Positions 1 to 7,019 are shown, numbered from the stretch's first letter. The stretch: DNA of 10,268 nucleotides from Sphingomonadales bacterium (GCA_028868335.1 JAGWUU010000099.1:1-10268), one strand, 5' to 3'. Numbers and translations: made by a program. Notes: generated by a model not told the origin, from the sequence alone.

Positions 1-963
1 CTGATGTGCCAGTTTGACGAGGCGCGCGACTATGTCATCACCGGCACGCGCGGCACTATCCCCTATTTCGTGATGGCGCTGTGCACCTGCCCCGCTCCGC
101 AGGTGCCCGGTGCGCAGGACTGGGCACCGCAGGGTCTGGCCGGGCTGGCGGGGTTCGATCCCTCGAATCTCAAGACCACGGGCTTTCTCCATTCGGGCCA
201 GATGACGGTCGATGCGGGCGGCAGGTTCGAGGTGGTGCTTTCGCAGCGCGACCCCGGCGACGGCCGCAACTGGCTGCGTCTTACGCCAGAAACCAATTGC
301 ATCCTGATCCGCCTGGTGTGGAATGACCGCGCACAAGAAGTCGCTCCGGCCATGACCATCGCCCGCGCCGACCATGCCGCGCCCGAACCGGCAAGCCCGA
401 CGCTCATCGCCGACGGCCTTGCGTGGACCGCCCAGGCAGTGCTGGGCTATGCTGAACTGGTTCGCAACTGGTGGCAGGGATCCCAGGGCAATTTTTCGGC
501 CAGGCTCAACCGGCTCGACTACAGCCGCGCGCAGTATCTTTCCAATGGCGGCGTACCCGATCGCCACGTCGCATTCGGCGGATGGGAAAAGATGGCGGAC
601 GAGGCGCTGGTGCTCGAATTCACTCCGCCGCCCTGCGAATACTGGAATTTCCAGTTGTGCAACGTCTGGCAGGAAAACCTCGATACCTTCGAGGATGGCA
701 ATGGCTGGATCAACAACCACCGCCATGTGACCGAGGCCGACGGCAGGGTTCGGGTGGTAATCGCCGAGCGCGATCCGGGCCTGGGAGGAAACTGGATAGA
801 CAGTTATGGGCATGAGCGCGGCATCTGGGGTCTGCGTTTCGTCCAGACCGAGACGACCGCTCCCGTCAGGCTGTGGCGTGTCCCGCTCGAAGCGCTGGAG
901 CGCGGCGGCCTCGGCGCGCTCGATCAGGCGGCGGCGGTGGCCACTGGCCAGTTCGTGGATTGA
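1..963 (+). CDS. DUF1214 domain-containing protein, 5' end missing
   Basis: The reading frame is open from the first base, and the visible protein begins inside a beta-rich region, so the true start lies upstream; 320 residues are visible. I recognise the C-terminal half (about residues 190-285, counted from the methionine at base 4) as DUF1214-like, with YWNFQLCNVW, NNHRHV and RDPGLGGNW. The first half repeats the same pattern (YFVMALCTC, then GRFEVVLSQRDPGDGRNW near 74-90), so the protein looks like an internal duplication. No signal peptide can be judged because the N-terminus is absent. DUF1214/DUF1254 proteins have no firmly established biochemical role; in sphingomonads they often sit in catabolic clusters, and a ligand-binding or accessory role is only inference. 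It is the first visible gene of the plus-strand operon, and its TGA lies directly at the next gene's start region. Family assignment is fairly sure; function is unknown. Confidence 0.82.
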   Translation: MMCQFDEARDYVITGTRGTIPYFVMALCTCPAPQVPGAQDWAPQGLAGLAGFDPSNLKTTGFLHSGQMTVDAGGRFEVVLSQRDPGDGRNWLRLTPETNCILIRLVWNDRAQEVAPAMTIARADHAAPEPASPTLIADGLAWTAQAVLGYAELVRNWWQGSQGNFSARLNRLDYSRAQYLSNGGVPDRHVAFGGWEKMADEALVLEFTPPPCEYWNFQLCNVWQENLDTFEDGNGWINNHRHVTEADGRVRVVIAERDPGLGGNWIDSYGHERGIWGLRFVQTETTAPVRLWRVPLEALERGGLGALDQAAAVATGQFVD

Positions 964-965
964 GC

Positions 966-1835
966 GTGGTGCCGACGTCCCTTGCCCCAACGGATCTGGT
1001 GTTCTGCTCGACGCCGGTGGCGAATACCCCGCTGCTCGACCGGCTTGAACCGGTCGCGGCTGCCGGCTTTCGCGGCATCGCCGTGCAGCCCGGCGATATC
1101 TGGCAACTGGAGGAACAGGGAATGCCTGCCGCAGAGATCGCGGCGCGCATCACTGATGCCGGACTGGTCGTGACCGAGATCGATTGCGCCGCCTGCTGGT
1201 TCGACCGCCAGATGCGGGTGGAACAGATCGGCGGGATGACCGCGTTCCTGCGCCAACTTCGCACCGAGCGGGTGGTGGAAACCGCCGCGCGGATCGGCGC
1301 GCAGTCGGTAACCGCCATCGACCTGTCGGAAAGCGAGGCCCCGGTCACCGAAGCGGCGGAAGGCTTCGCCGCGCTGTGCGATCTTGCCGCCCGGCATGGC
1401 CTCAAGGCCCAGATCGAATGGCTGCCGGTGGGCGGCATCCGCTCGCTGCGGCACGCCTGGGATATTGTCCGCGGCGCGGGACGCGCCAATGGCGGGCTCA
1501 CCGTTGATGCCTGGCACTTCTTCCGCAGCGGATCGAGGCTCGACGAACTGGCAGAAATCCCCGGCGACCGTATCCATTCGGTGCAGTTATGCGACGCCCC
1601 CGCGGCGGCGCAGGTCGATCTGTGGGCAGAACTGATGAGCGCAAGGCTGCTCCCCGGCGAAGGTGATCTTGACCTGACGGGGCTGATCCGCACGCTCGAC
1701 CGCATCGGTGCTACGGCACCCATGGCGATCGAGGTGTTCCATCCCCGTCAGGAAACCCAGACCCTCGATGCGATCGCGCGCGATTGGGCCGGGTCCGCGC
1801 ACAATGTTATGGCAAAGGCACGAGACACCGCATGA
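966..1835 (+). CDS. Sugar phosphate isomerase/epimerase-like TIM-barrel protein
   Basis: A protein of about 289 residues of the xylose-isomerase-like/AP endonuclease 2 TIM-barrel family, predicted cytosolic. Candidate divalent-metal ligands fall where the family has them: E151 (QIEW), D181 with H184 (TVDAWHF), H204 (RIHSVQLCD) and E256 (AIEVF). LLPGEGDLDL near 228-237 is also typical. Members isomerise, epimerise or dehydrate sugars, keto-sugars and cyclitols (for example IolE, or the DgpC-type subunit of C-glycoside deglycosidases); which applies here cannot be read. The start is uncertain: GTG 966, GTG 969 and TTG 960 (overlapping the upstream TGA) are all possible, and none has a clear Shine-Dalgarno. 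An upstream start near 873 would overlap the previous gene and add a low-complexity Arg/Gly-rich stretch, so I rejected it. The TGA overlaps the next gene's ATG, implying translational coupling to the oxidoreductase. Confidence 0.85.
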   Translation: MVPTSLAPTDLVFCSTPVANTPLLDRLEPVAAAGFRGIAVQPGDIWQLEEQGMPAAEIAARITDAGLVVTEIDCAACWFDRQMRVEQIGGMTAFLRQLRTERVVETAARIGAQSVTAIDLSESEAPVTEAAEGFAALCDLAARHGLKAQIEWLPVGGIRSLRHAWDIVRGAGRANGGLTVDAWHFFRSGSRLDELAEIPGDRIHSVQLCDAPAAAQVDLWAELMSARLLPGEGDLDLTGLIRTLDRIGATAPMAIEVFHPRQETQTLDAIARDWAGSAHNVMAKARDTA

Positions 1836-2953
1836 GCAATGACCCCATAGGCGCAGTTGTCGTCGGCACTGGATTTGGCCTGTTCACCCACGTTCGCGCG
1901 CTGCGCGAGGCTGGATTTGAGGTGCGGGCGATCGTCGGGCGCGATCTTGAAAAAACGCGCCGACGTTCGGCGCCGCTGGGCATTCCGCTGGCTGCGAATG
2001 ACCTTGAACGAGTGTTGGCGGACGACCCCGCCATCCGCCTCGTCACCGTCGCCACCCCGCCTCACGCCCATTATACACCCGTGATGCAGGCGATAGCCGC
2101 CGGACGCGCGGTGGTCTGTGAAAAGCCCTTCGCGAGGGATCTGGTCCAAGCACGCGTGATGTTGGAAGCGGCTGAAAAGGCCGGGATCGTTCACACTCTG
2201 GGAGCGGAGTTCCGTTTCGACAGCGCCCAGGCGCTATTGACCCGCCTTGTCCGCGGCGGGGCCATCGGTGACCCGCTGATGTTCCACCGCATCTACCAGC
2301 AGCCGGGTGGCAATCCCGACGCCGAGCTGGCGGACTGGTGGATGGACGCAAACCAGGGCGGCGGCTTCCTTGGCGCGTTCGGCACCCACATGATCGATCA
2401 GGCGCGCACCACGATAGGCGAGATCGAGGCGGTCAGTTGCATCCTGCGCAAGTTGACCACCGGCCGTCCGCTGATGACCTCGGACGACTACTATAACCTG
2501 CAATTCCGCACCGCGTCAGGCTGTATGGGCGTGCTGGAGGCGGCAGAGTGCTTTCCCGGGCCCTTCGTGATGTCAACCAAGGTCGCCGGAACGAAGGGCG
2601 GCGCATGGATTCAGTCCGGCGCGGCCTTTGGCGATCCCGAACAGGTCTGGTTGCAGGATAGCGCGGGCGTCCGCCAGGTCGCTATGCCGCCCGAACTGGC
2701 CAATCCGCCAGCCACCCCGTTCCCGATCACCGAACTGGTGCAGACCGAGATGGACCGTTGGCACACCCAGGGCTTTGACGTTGCACCCTATGCCAAGCTG
2801 TTCAAACAGGTGCGGGCGCGGATACTGGGGCAGGAACCGCCGCTGCCCGATGCGGCGGGGGATTTCCACGACGCCTGCGCCAACCAGGCCATTCTCGACG
2901 CCGCCCGCCAGTCGGCTGCGACGCGGCAATGGGTGACAGTGGAAAAGGTTTGA
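1832..2953 (+). CDS. Gfo/Idh/MocA family NAD(P)-dependent oxidoreductase
   Basis: A 373-residue protein. The N-terminal Rossmann fold carries VVVGTGFG (residues 9-16) and the family signature CEKPFARD (96-103), with K98 the expected catalytic lysine. The C-terminal alpha/beta domain has GGGFLGAFGTHMID (176-189) with H186 in the usual histidine position. The family's DxGxH pattern reads AFGTH here, so the Asp at -4 is Ala182; I have seen similar GA-x-GSH forms in other members, so this may mark a subfamily rather than loss of function. The family oxidises or reduces hydroxyls of sugars, cyclitols or related compounds with NAD(P). The start is ATG 1832, in an ATGA overlap with the upstream stop; an in-frame extension to 1784 is unlikely. 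Pairing with the TIM-barrel gene suggests successive steps on a sugar-like or polyhydroxylated substrate, for example 3-keto sugar formation followed by rearrangement or elimination. Confidence 0.92.
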   Translation: MSNDPIGAVVVGTGFGLFTHVRALREAGFEVRAIVGRDLEKTRRRSAPLGIPLAANDLERVLADDPAIRLVTVATPPHAHYTPVMQAIAAGRAVVCEKPFARDLVQARVMLEAAEKAGIVHTLGAEFRFDSAQALLTRLVRGGAIGDPLMFHRIYQQPGGNPDAELADWWMDANQGGGFLGAFGTHMIDQARTTIGEIEAVSCILRKLTTGRPLMTSDDYYNLQFRTASGCMGVLEAAECFPGPFVMSTKVAGTKGGAWIQSGAAFGDPEQVWLQDSAGVRQVAMPPELANPPATPFPITELVQTEMDRWHTQGFDVAPYAKLFKQVRARILGQEPPLPDAAGDFHDACANQAILDAARQSAATRQWVTVEKV

Positions 2954-2957
2954 AACG

Positions 2958-3707
2958 ATGGGTCCGATACACGACTTTTCCGGCGCGCATGTTCTGGTTA
3001 CCGGCGGCACCAGCGGCATCGGGGCGGCCTGCGCTGCGCTGTTTCGCGGTGCCGGTGCGGAGGTGACCATCACCGGCACGCGCGGCAGCGCCACCGAATA
3101 CGACGATGATCTTTCGGGCTATCGCTACCTGCCCCTGAACGTCGAGGACAAGGTGCAGATCGACGCGGTGGCGGCGGCGTTGCCCCGGCTGGACGTGCTG
3201 GTCAACAACGCTGGCTTCGCGCTGCCCTCGATCGGGCTGGACGAATGGGAGCCCGACGTTTTCGATCGCGCGGTGAACATGCTTCTCAATGCCGCGTTCC
3301 GCATGGCCCGCCGCACGGCCGACCTGCTGGAGCAAAGCGTGGTCCCCGGCGGCGGATCGGTGATCGGCGTCGCGTCGATGTCGAGCTATTTCGGTATCCC
3401 CGTAGTCCCCGGCTATGGCGCGGCCAAGACCGGGCTGGTCGGGCTGACCCGGACCATGGCCGCGCATTGGGGGCCGCGCGGCATTCGCGCCAACGCGGTG
3501 GCGGCGGGGTTGACCCGCAGTCGGATGACCGCTGGCACCTTCGAACAGGAAGCCTGGACCGCCCCCACCCTTGCACGCACGCCGTTGGGGCGCCTGGGCG
3601 AACCAAGCGACATCGCCGAGGCGATCGTGTTCCTGGCGAGCCCTGCGGCGCGATGGATCACCGGCCAGACGCTGGCGGTCGATGGCGGATACACTATCGC
3701 CGGGTGA
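2958..3707 (+). CDS. Classical SDR oxidoreductase (active site intact)
   Basis: A 249-residue short-chain dehydrogenase/reductase of usual length. It has the cofactor motif TGGTSGIG (residues 15-22), NNAG (83-86), N111, S140, Y153 and K157 (PGYGAAK), so the full Asn-Ser-Tyr-Lys tetrad is present. The end of the second beta strand reads TGTR with no acidic residue, which favours NADP(H) over NAD(H), though not decisively. The C-terminus has the common ITGQTLAVDGGY segment. It should interconvert a secondary alcohol and a ketone; the substrate is not identifiable. ATG 2958 lies 4 bases after the upstream stop and is preceded by a purine-rich GGAAAAGG at suitable distance, consistent with cotranscription. 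It is the last plus-strand gene, and its stop codon forms part of a hairpin shared with the convergent gene. Confidence 0.95.
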   Translation: MGPIHDFSGAHVLVTGGTSGIGAACAALFRGAGAEVTITGTRGSATEYDDDLSGYRYLPLNVEDKVQIDAVAAALPRLDVLVNNAGFALPSIGLDEWEPDVFDRAVNMLLNAAFRMARRTADLLEQSVVPGGGSVIGVASMSSYFGIPVVPGYGAAKTGLVGLTRTMAAHWGPRGIRANAVAAGLTRSRMTAGTFEQEAWTAPTLARTPLGRLGEPSDIAEAIVFLASPAARWITGQTLAVDGGYTIAG

Positions 3708-3719
3708 TTTCCGTCACCC
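3702..3719. terminator. Short hairpin at the convergent gene ends (possible bidirectional terminator)
   Basis: GGGTGA (3702-3707) and TCACCC (3714-3719) form a 6-bp stem around a 6-base loop. The stem contains the stop codon of the plus-strand SDR and the stop codon of the minus-strand OYE-like gene. It is the only secondary structure I see between the two convergent operons, which are just 6 bases apart. There is no T-tract on either side, so it is not a classical intrinsic terminator. Confidence 0.35.
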
Positions 3720-4784
3720 CGCGCCGGGATAGTCGATATAGCCGCGCGCGTCGTCGCCATGCCCGGTATAGAAGGTGTTGCGATCCCCCTTGGCCAATGA
3801 CGCACCGCTGCGGAAGCGTTCGACCAGATCGGGATTGGCGATGTAGGCATAGCCGAAAGAAACCGCGTCCGCCCTGCCCTCGGCCAGCAGCGCCTGCGCC
3901 TTTTCCAGCGAGAGCCCACAATTCTCGATCACCGGGCCAGACCAGTTGGCACGGACCAACTCCAGCGCATCGAACCCCGCATTGGGAATGTGGACAAGAT
4001 GGCAATAGGCAAGGCCCAGCCCATCGACCGCGCGCAGCAGCGTTGCATAGGTTTCGGCGGGGTCGGCATCGGCCATGCCGTTGAAGGTCACTCCCGGACA
4101 GATGCGAAAACCGACCCGTCCCGGCCCCACAGCATCGGCCAGCGCCGTCAGCGTTTCCACCACGAAGCGCACGCGATTGGCGGCCGATCCGCCGTAGGCG
4201 TCATCGCGCCGATTGGAGTTGGACGAGAGGAACTGCATCGGCAGGTAGCCGCTGGCGCAGTGCAGTTCCACGCCATCGATCTCTGCCACGCGAGCATTGC
4301 GCGCGGCGGTAACGTAGTCGGCGATCACCCCGGGGATTTCGCCGGTTTCGAGTGCACGCGGCATCTCGGTCGGCACCGGCACGCCGTCGGGACCGGGGAT
4401 CGGATCGGGGCAGGCAATCGCCGAGGGCGCGACCGTTTCGGCATCGGCGTCCTTGTTGGCGCGCACCGCGGCGCGGCCGACGTGCATCAGTTGCAACACG
4501 ATCCGCCCGCCGCGCCCATGCACCGCATCGGCAACCTTGCGCCACCCGGCAACCTGCGCCGGTAAGTGGATTCCTGGCGTGCGCCAATATCCCTTGCCCG
4601 CCGGGTTGGGCTGCGTGCCCTCGGTGACGATCAGCCCTGCCGTGGCGCGCTGCCGATAGTATTCGACCATCAGGTCGGTCGGTTCGTCGAGCGGTCCGGC
4701 ACGGTCACGCGTCATCGGCGCCATGACTACCCGGTTGGCAAGATCCAGGTCGCCCAGCCGCACCGGCGAAAAGATCTCTGCCAT
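3714..4784 (-). CDS. Old yellow enzyme family NADH:flavin oxidoreductase
   Basis: A 356-residue FMN-dependent TIM-barrel ene-reductase homologue of full family length. Recognisable elements are VVMAPMTR (residues 19-26, with the flavin-modulating Thr25), VLQLMHVGR (96-104), the substrate-pocket segment LHCASGYLPMQF (174-185), RDDAYGGS (193-200), R227 in GFRICPG, IANPDL (315-320) and the C-terminal TFYTG...GYIDYP. Family members use NAD(P)H to reduce the C=C bond of enones, or nitro and nitrate-ester compounds. Two pocket residues differ. The usual HxxN/HxxH pair is H175-C-A-S178, with Ser replacing the second ligand, and the usual FGR before xxIANPDL is FGY, so an FMN-phosphate-binding Arg is lost. 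Altered substrate or flavin handling is therefore possible. ATG 4784 is preceded by AAGGA, which overlaps the upstream gene's stop region (15-base gap). It is the last gene of the minus-strand operon. Confidence 0.92.
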   Translation of the reverse strand: MAEIFSPVRLGDLDLANRVVMAPMTRDRAGPLDEPTDLMVEYYRQRATAGLIVTEGTQPNPAGKGYWRTPGIHLPAQVAGWRKVADAVHGRGGRIVLQLMHVGRAAVRANKDADAETVAPSAIACPDPIPGPDGVPVPTEMPRALETGEIPGVIADYVTAARNARVAEIDGVELHCASGYLPMQFLSSNSNRRDDAYGGSAANRVRFVVETLTALADAVGPGRVGFRICPGVTFNGMADADPAETYATLLRAVDGLGLAYCHLVHIPNAGFDALELVRANWSGPVIENCGLSLEKAQALLAEGRADAVSFGYAYIANPDLVERFRSGASLAKGDRNTFYTGHGDDARGYIDYPGAG

Positions 4785-4799
4785 CGGGTTCGATTTCCT

Positions 4800-5354
4800 T
4801 CAGCGTGCAAACAGCGTCAAACGCGAGTGGACCGGATCATCCGCGCCAGCACGACCGGTGGCCACGCCCTCGCTGCCAAAATCGTTTCCCGCCGCCACTG
4901 GCAGGTCTTCGGTGAAATCGAGGATGAACGAGCGCCGCGAGAAACGCCATATCCCGTCGCGACGTTCATAGCGGTCGGCATAGCGCCCCCAGGCGACGAA
5001 CTGGCGTGCGCCATCGGCGGTCAGATGCCAGGCGCGCGCGACGATCTCGCCCTCGGCATGATCGCCCGTTATGGCGAACAGCATCGAATGAGCTGTGTGC
5101 ATCGTCGCCCGCCAACCCGCTATCATCCCTGGCAACCAGTCGACATAGCCAGCCGCCGACCCGCAATAATAGGGCGTGTGATCGTCGAACCCATCGTCGT
5201 GATAGAGCGTTCGGAGCAGATCATAGTCGCGCCGGTCGATCGCATGACCATAGGCGCTGACCAGATGGCGCAGGGCCTCGCGCGCGGTGGCTTCCGCCGC
5301 GTCGATGGCATGGGGTGCGAGCGGCCGGGCGGTCGCCACTGCCCCCGCCCCCAT
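4800..5354 (-). CDS. NTF2/SnoaL-like family protein
   Basis: A cytosolic protein of about 184 residues with an NTF2-like alpha+beta cone fold. Typical features are the N-terminal helix with AYGHAIDRRDYDLLRTLY (residues 34-51), D53/D54, the MHTAHSM strand (85-91), WHL near 109-111, RYADRYERRDGIWRFSRR (124-141) and a short C-terminal tail. The placing of Y35, D40, H86/H89 and H110 recalls scytalone-dehydratase/SnoaL-like enzymes, which perform acid-base dehydrations, isomerisations or cyclisations, but many relatives have no known activity. The start chosen is ATG 5354, 4 bases after the upstream SDR stop. An in-frame TTG at 5381 would add nine residues and overlap that SDR. The position between an SDR and an OYE-like reductase fits a double-bond isomerase or dehydratase step; this is inference from context. 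Confidence 0.85.
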   Translation of the reverse strand: MGAGAVATARPLAPHAIDAAEATAREALRHLVSAYGHAIDRRDYDLLRTLYHDDGFDDHTPYYCGSAAGYVDWLPGMIAGWRATMHTAHSMLFAITGDHAEGEIVARAWHLTADGARQFVAWGRYADRYERRDGIWRFSRRSFILDFTEDLPVAAGNDFGSEGVATGRAGADDPVHSRLTLFAR

Positions 5355-5358
5355 GGCT

Positions 5359-6129
5359 TCAGACACCGAAGCCGCCAGCAACCGAAATCGTCTGCCCGGT
5401 CACATAGTTCGCCCGCTGCGACGCGAAATAGACTGCCGCTTGGCCGATGTCGCGCGGCGTGCCCCAGCGCTTGAGCGGCAGCATGGCCTTGACCGCCGCC
5501 TCCCATTCGGGGGTGAATGTGCCGGCATCCTTGCCGACCTGGAACTGCCCGGCGTCGATCACTCCGACCAGGATCGAATTGGCGCGGATCTCATGCCGCC
5601 CCTCTTCCTTGGCTATACCCTTGATGAGCGCTTCGTTGCAGGCCTTTGGCCCAACCGAAAGCCCGTCCAATGCAGGCCACCAGTCATGCCCCGCCGAGCC
5701 GAGATGAACGAAACTGCCGCCGCCCGCCTCGCGCATGTGCGGCAGCGCGGTGTGCACCGCGTTGTTGAAGCCGAACGCCTCGATCTCCATCGAATTGCGG
5801 AACATCTCTTCGCTCCAGTCGGCGATCGGCACCTGCGGCACGACCGGGCCGGCGCCCCAGACCACCGTATGGACGCGACCATGGCTGGTGACTGCTGCGG
5901 CAAAGGCCGCCTGGACCTCCGCTCGGCTGCGCACGTCGGCCCGGTGGATCGTGGCTTTGCGCCCCATCGCCCGAATTTCTGCGGCCACTGCCTCGGCAAC
6001 GTCCTGCTTGGAACGATAGACTACCGCCACGTCGCTTCCAGCGCCCGCGAATTCCAGCGCCACGCCGCGGCCGATGCCGCCGCTGCCGCCGAACACGATC
6101 GTCGCCCCACCCGGAAAATCGCCATCCAT
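5359..6129 (-). CDS. SDR family protein with degenerate catalytic motif
   Basis: A 256-residue protein with a clear SDR fold: glycine-rich GGSGGIG (residues 14-20), ADVRS (64-68), IRANSI (181-186) and the C-terminal NYVTGQTISVAGG. The active site is unusual. Ser145 (VHLGSAG) is in the catalytic-serine position, but 13 residues later, where the family has the Tyr of YxxxK, the sequence reads S158-V-G-P-K162. NNAG is also altered, to WGAG (91-94). The codon there is TCG inside an uninterrupted frame, so no frameshift explains it. It may be a non-canonical reductase, a binding or structural partner, or use another acid. ATG 6129 is preceded by a strong Shine-Dalgarno (AAGGGAG); the longer frame to 6276 overlaps the upstream gene and lacks SDR character. 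It lies 22 bases after the upstream SDR and 4 bases before the NTF2-like gene. Confidence 0.9.
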   Translation of the reverse strand: MDGDFPGGATIVFGGSGGIGRGVALEFAGAGSDVAVVYRSKQDVAEAVAAEIRAMGRKATIHRADVRSRAEVQAAFAAAVTSHGRVHTVVWGAGPVVPQVPIADWSEEMFRNSMEIEAFGFNNAVHTALPHMREAGGGSFVHLGSAGHDWWPALDGLSVGPKACNEALIKGIAKEEGRHEIRANSILVGVIDAGQFQVGKDAGTFTPEWEAAVKAMLPLKRWGTPRDIGQAAVYFASQRANYVTGQTISVAGGFGV

Positions 6130-6151
6130 CCGCTGTCTCCCTTGTCCTGTC

Positions 6152-6931
6152 CTAGCGCTGTGAGGAAATGTTGCCACCGTCGACCACCAGTTCCGCCGCA
6201 GTGATGTAGCTTGCCTCGTCCGAGAGCAGGAACCGGATCGCGCGGCCGATCTCCTCGGCTTCGCCCAGTCGCTCAAGCAGGATGCGCTTTTCGAAATAGC
6301 CTTGCGGCAACGCCTCGACGGATGGGCGCAGCATCGGCGTCATGATCTGCCCAGGCGAAATCGAATTGATGCGGATGCCGTCGCGGCCAAGCCGGTCGGC
6401 CAGCGAACGCACCAGCGAAAGCACCCCGCCCTTGCCCGCCGAATAGATCGGGTTGACCGCATTGCCGAGCGTGGCGTTGATTGATGCCGTCGCCACGATC
6501 GCCGATCCGCGCTGCGCCTGCAAGGAAGGCAGGAACGCCTTGATCAGGAACGGCAGCGCCCGCAGGTGAACTGCGATCCCGCTGTCCCAGCTTTCCTCGG
6601 TCATGCCGTCAAGGCTGTCGGTATCCACGATCCCTGCGCAATGGACGAGGCCACCGACCGTCGGCAGTTTCTCCAGCGTAGCCTGCGCCCCTGCCTCGAT
6701 TGCCGCCAGATCGCGCACGTCGACAGCAAGGCCGATGGCGGGGGTATTGAACTCCGCGATGATCCGCACGGCCGCGTCGTCGGCCCGGTCCTTGTCGAGA
6801 TCCCACAAGGCGACGGGCCGCCCGACCGCTGCAAGCGCGCGGGCCGCGGCGAACCCAAGCCCGGATGCGCCGCCGGTGATGACCACCGCGGTTGGTGGCG
6901 AAGCCAGGCCTGGCGTAACGTCGGATGCCAT
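6152..6931 (-). CDS. Classical SDR oxidoreductase (probably NAD-dependent)
   Basis: A 259-residue short-chain dehydrogenase/reductase. It has TGGASGLG (residues 19-26), ALWDLD with Asp44 at the end of the second strand (favouring NAD(H)), DVRD (71-74), HCAG (97-100), Ser150, and Tyr163/Lys167 in IYSAGKGG. The helix-4 Asn of the tetrad reads His122 (AVHLRAL), a mild deviation. The C-terminus has SYITAAELVVDGG. It likely oxidises a hydroxyl to a ketone or the reverse; the substrate is unknown. ATG 6931 has a good Shine-Dalgarno (GGGAG) about 8 bases upstream. It is the first gene after the 179-base gap, so it probably heads its own transcription unit with the three genes that follow. Confidence 0.94.
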   Translation of the reverse strand: MASDVTPGLASPPTAVVITGGASGLGFAAARALAAVGRPVALWDLDKDRADDAAVRIIAEFNTPAIGLAVDVRDLAAIEAGAQATLEKLPTVGGLVHCAGIVDTDSLDGMTEESWDSGIAVHLRALPFLIKAFLPSLQAQRGSAIVATASINATLGNAVNPIYSAGKGGVLSLVRSLADRLGRDGIRINSISPGQIMTPMLRPSVEALPQGYFEKRILLERLGEAEEIGRAIRFLLSDEASYITAAELVVDGGNISSQR

Positions 6932-6989
6932 GTCTTACTCTCCCAAGGCGGCTCTGGATCGCATCGGCGGTAACGGACCAGTCGCGACG

Positions 6990-7019
6990 ATTCTTGGGAA
7001 ATAGTCACAACAGAGTCAA
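6990..7019 (-). promoter_or_regulatory. Candidate sigma70-type promoter
   Basis: On the minus strand TTGACT (7019-7014) matches five of six -35 consensus bases. After an 18-base spacer, AAGAAT (6995-6990) matches four of six -10 bases. Transcription would start near 6983, giving a leader of about 50 bases before the SDR ATG at 6931. The -10 match is modest, and alphaproteobacterial promoters vary, so this is tentative. Confidence 0.35.

Noticed and set aside
866..1723. Long open frame on the minus strand opposite the TIM-barrel gene
   Set aside because: Ser/Arg/Ala-rich shadow typical of GC-rich coding DNA; the plus-strand frame has clear family motifs and metal ligands.
3245..4084. Plus-strand frame crossing the SDR end and the OYE-like gene
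   Set aside because: Arg/Pro/His-rich composition without domains; it overlaps two well-supported genes.
5359..6129. Degenerate SDR as a pseudogene
   Set aside because: No stop or frameshift, full length, strong ribosome-binding site and normal codon use argue for a maintained gene with altered active site.
4566..6204. Overlapping plus-strand frames of about 300 residues (4566-5474, 5287-6204) opposite the NTF2-like and SDR genes
   Set aside because: No recognisable motifs; mirror frames of strongly supported minus-strand genes.
6130..6276. N-terminal extension of the degenerate SDR upstream of ATG 6129
   Set aside because: It runs inside the upstream SDR gene and is Arg/Ser-rich; ATG 6129 has a strong Shine-Dalgarno and begins right before the SDR fold.
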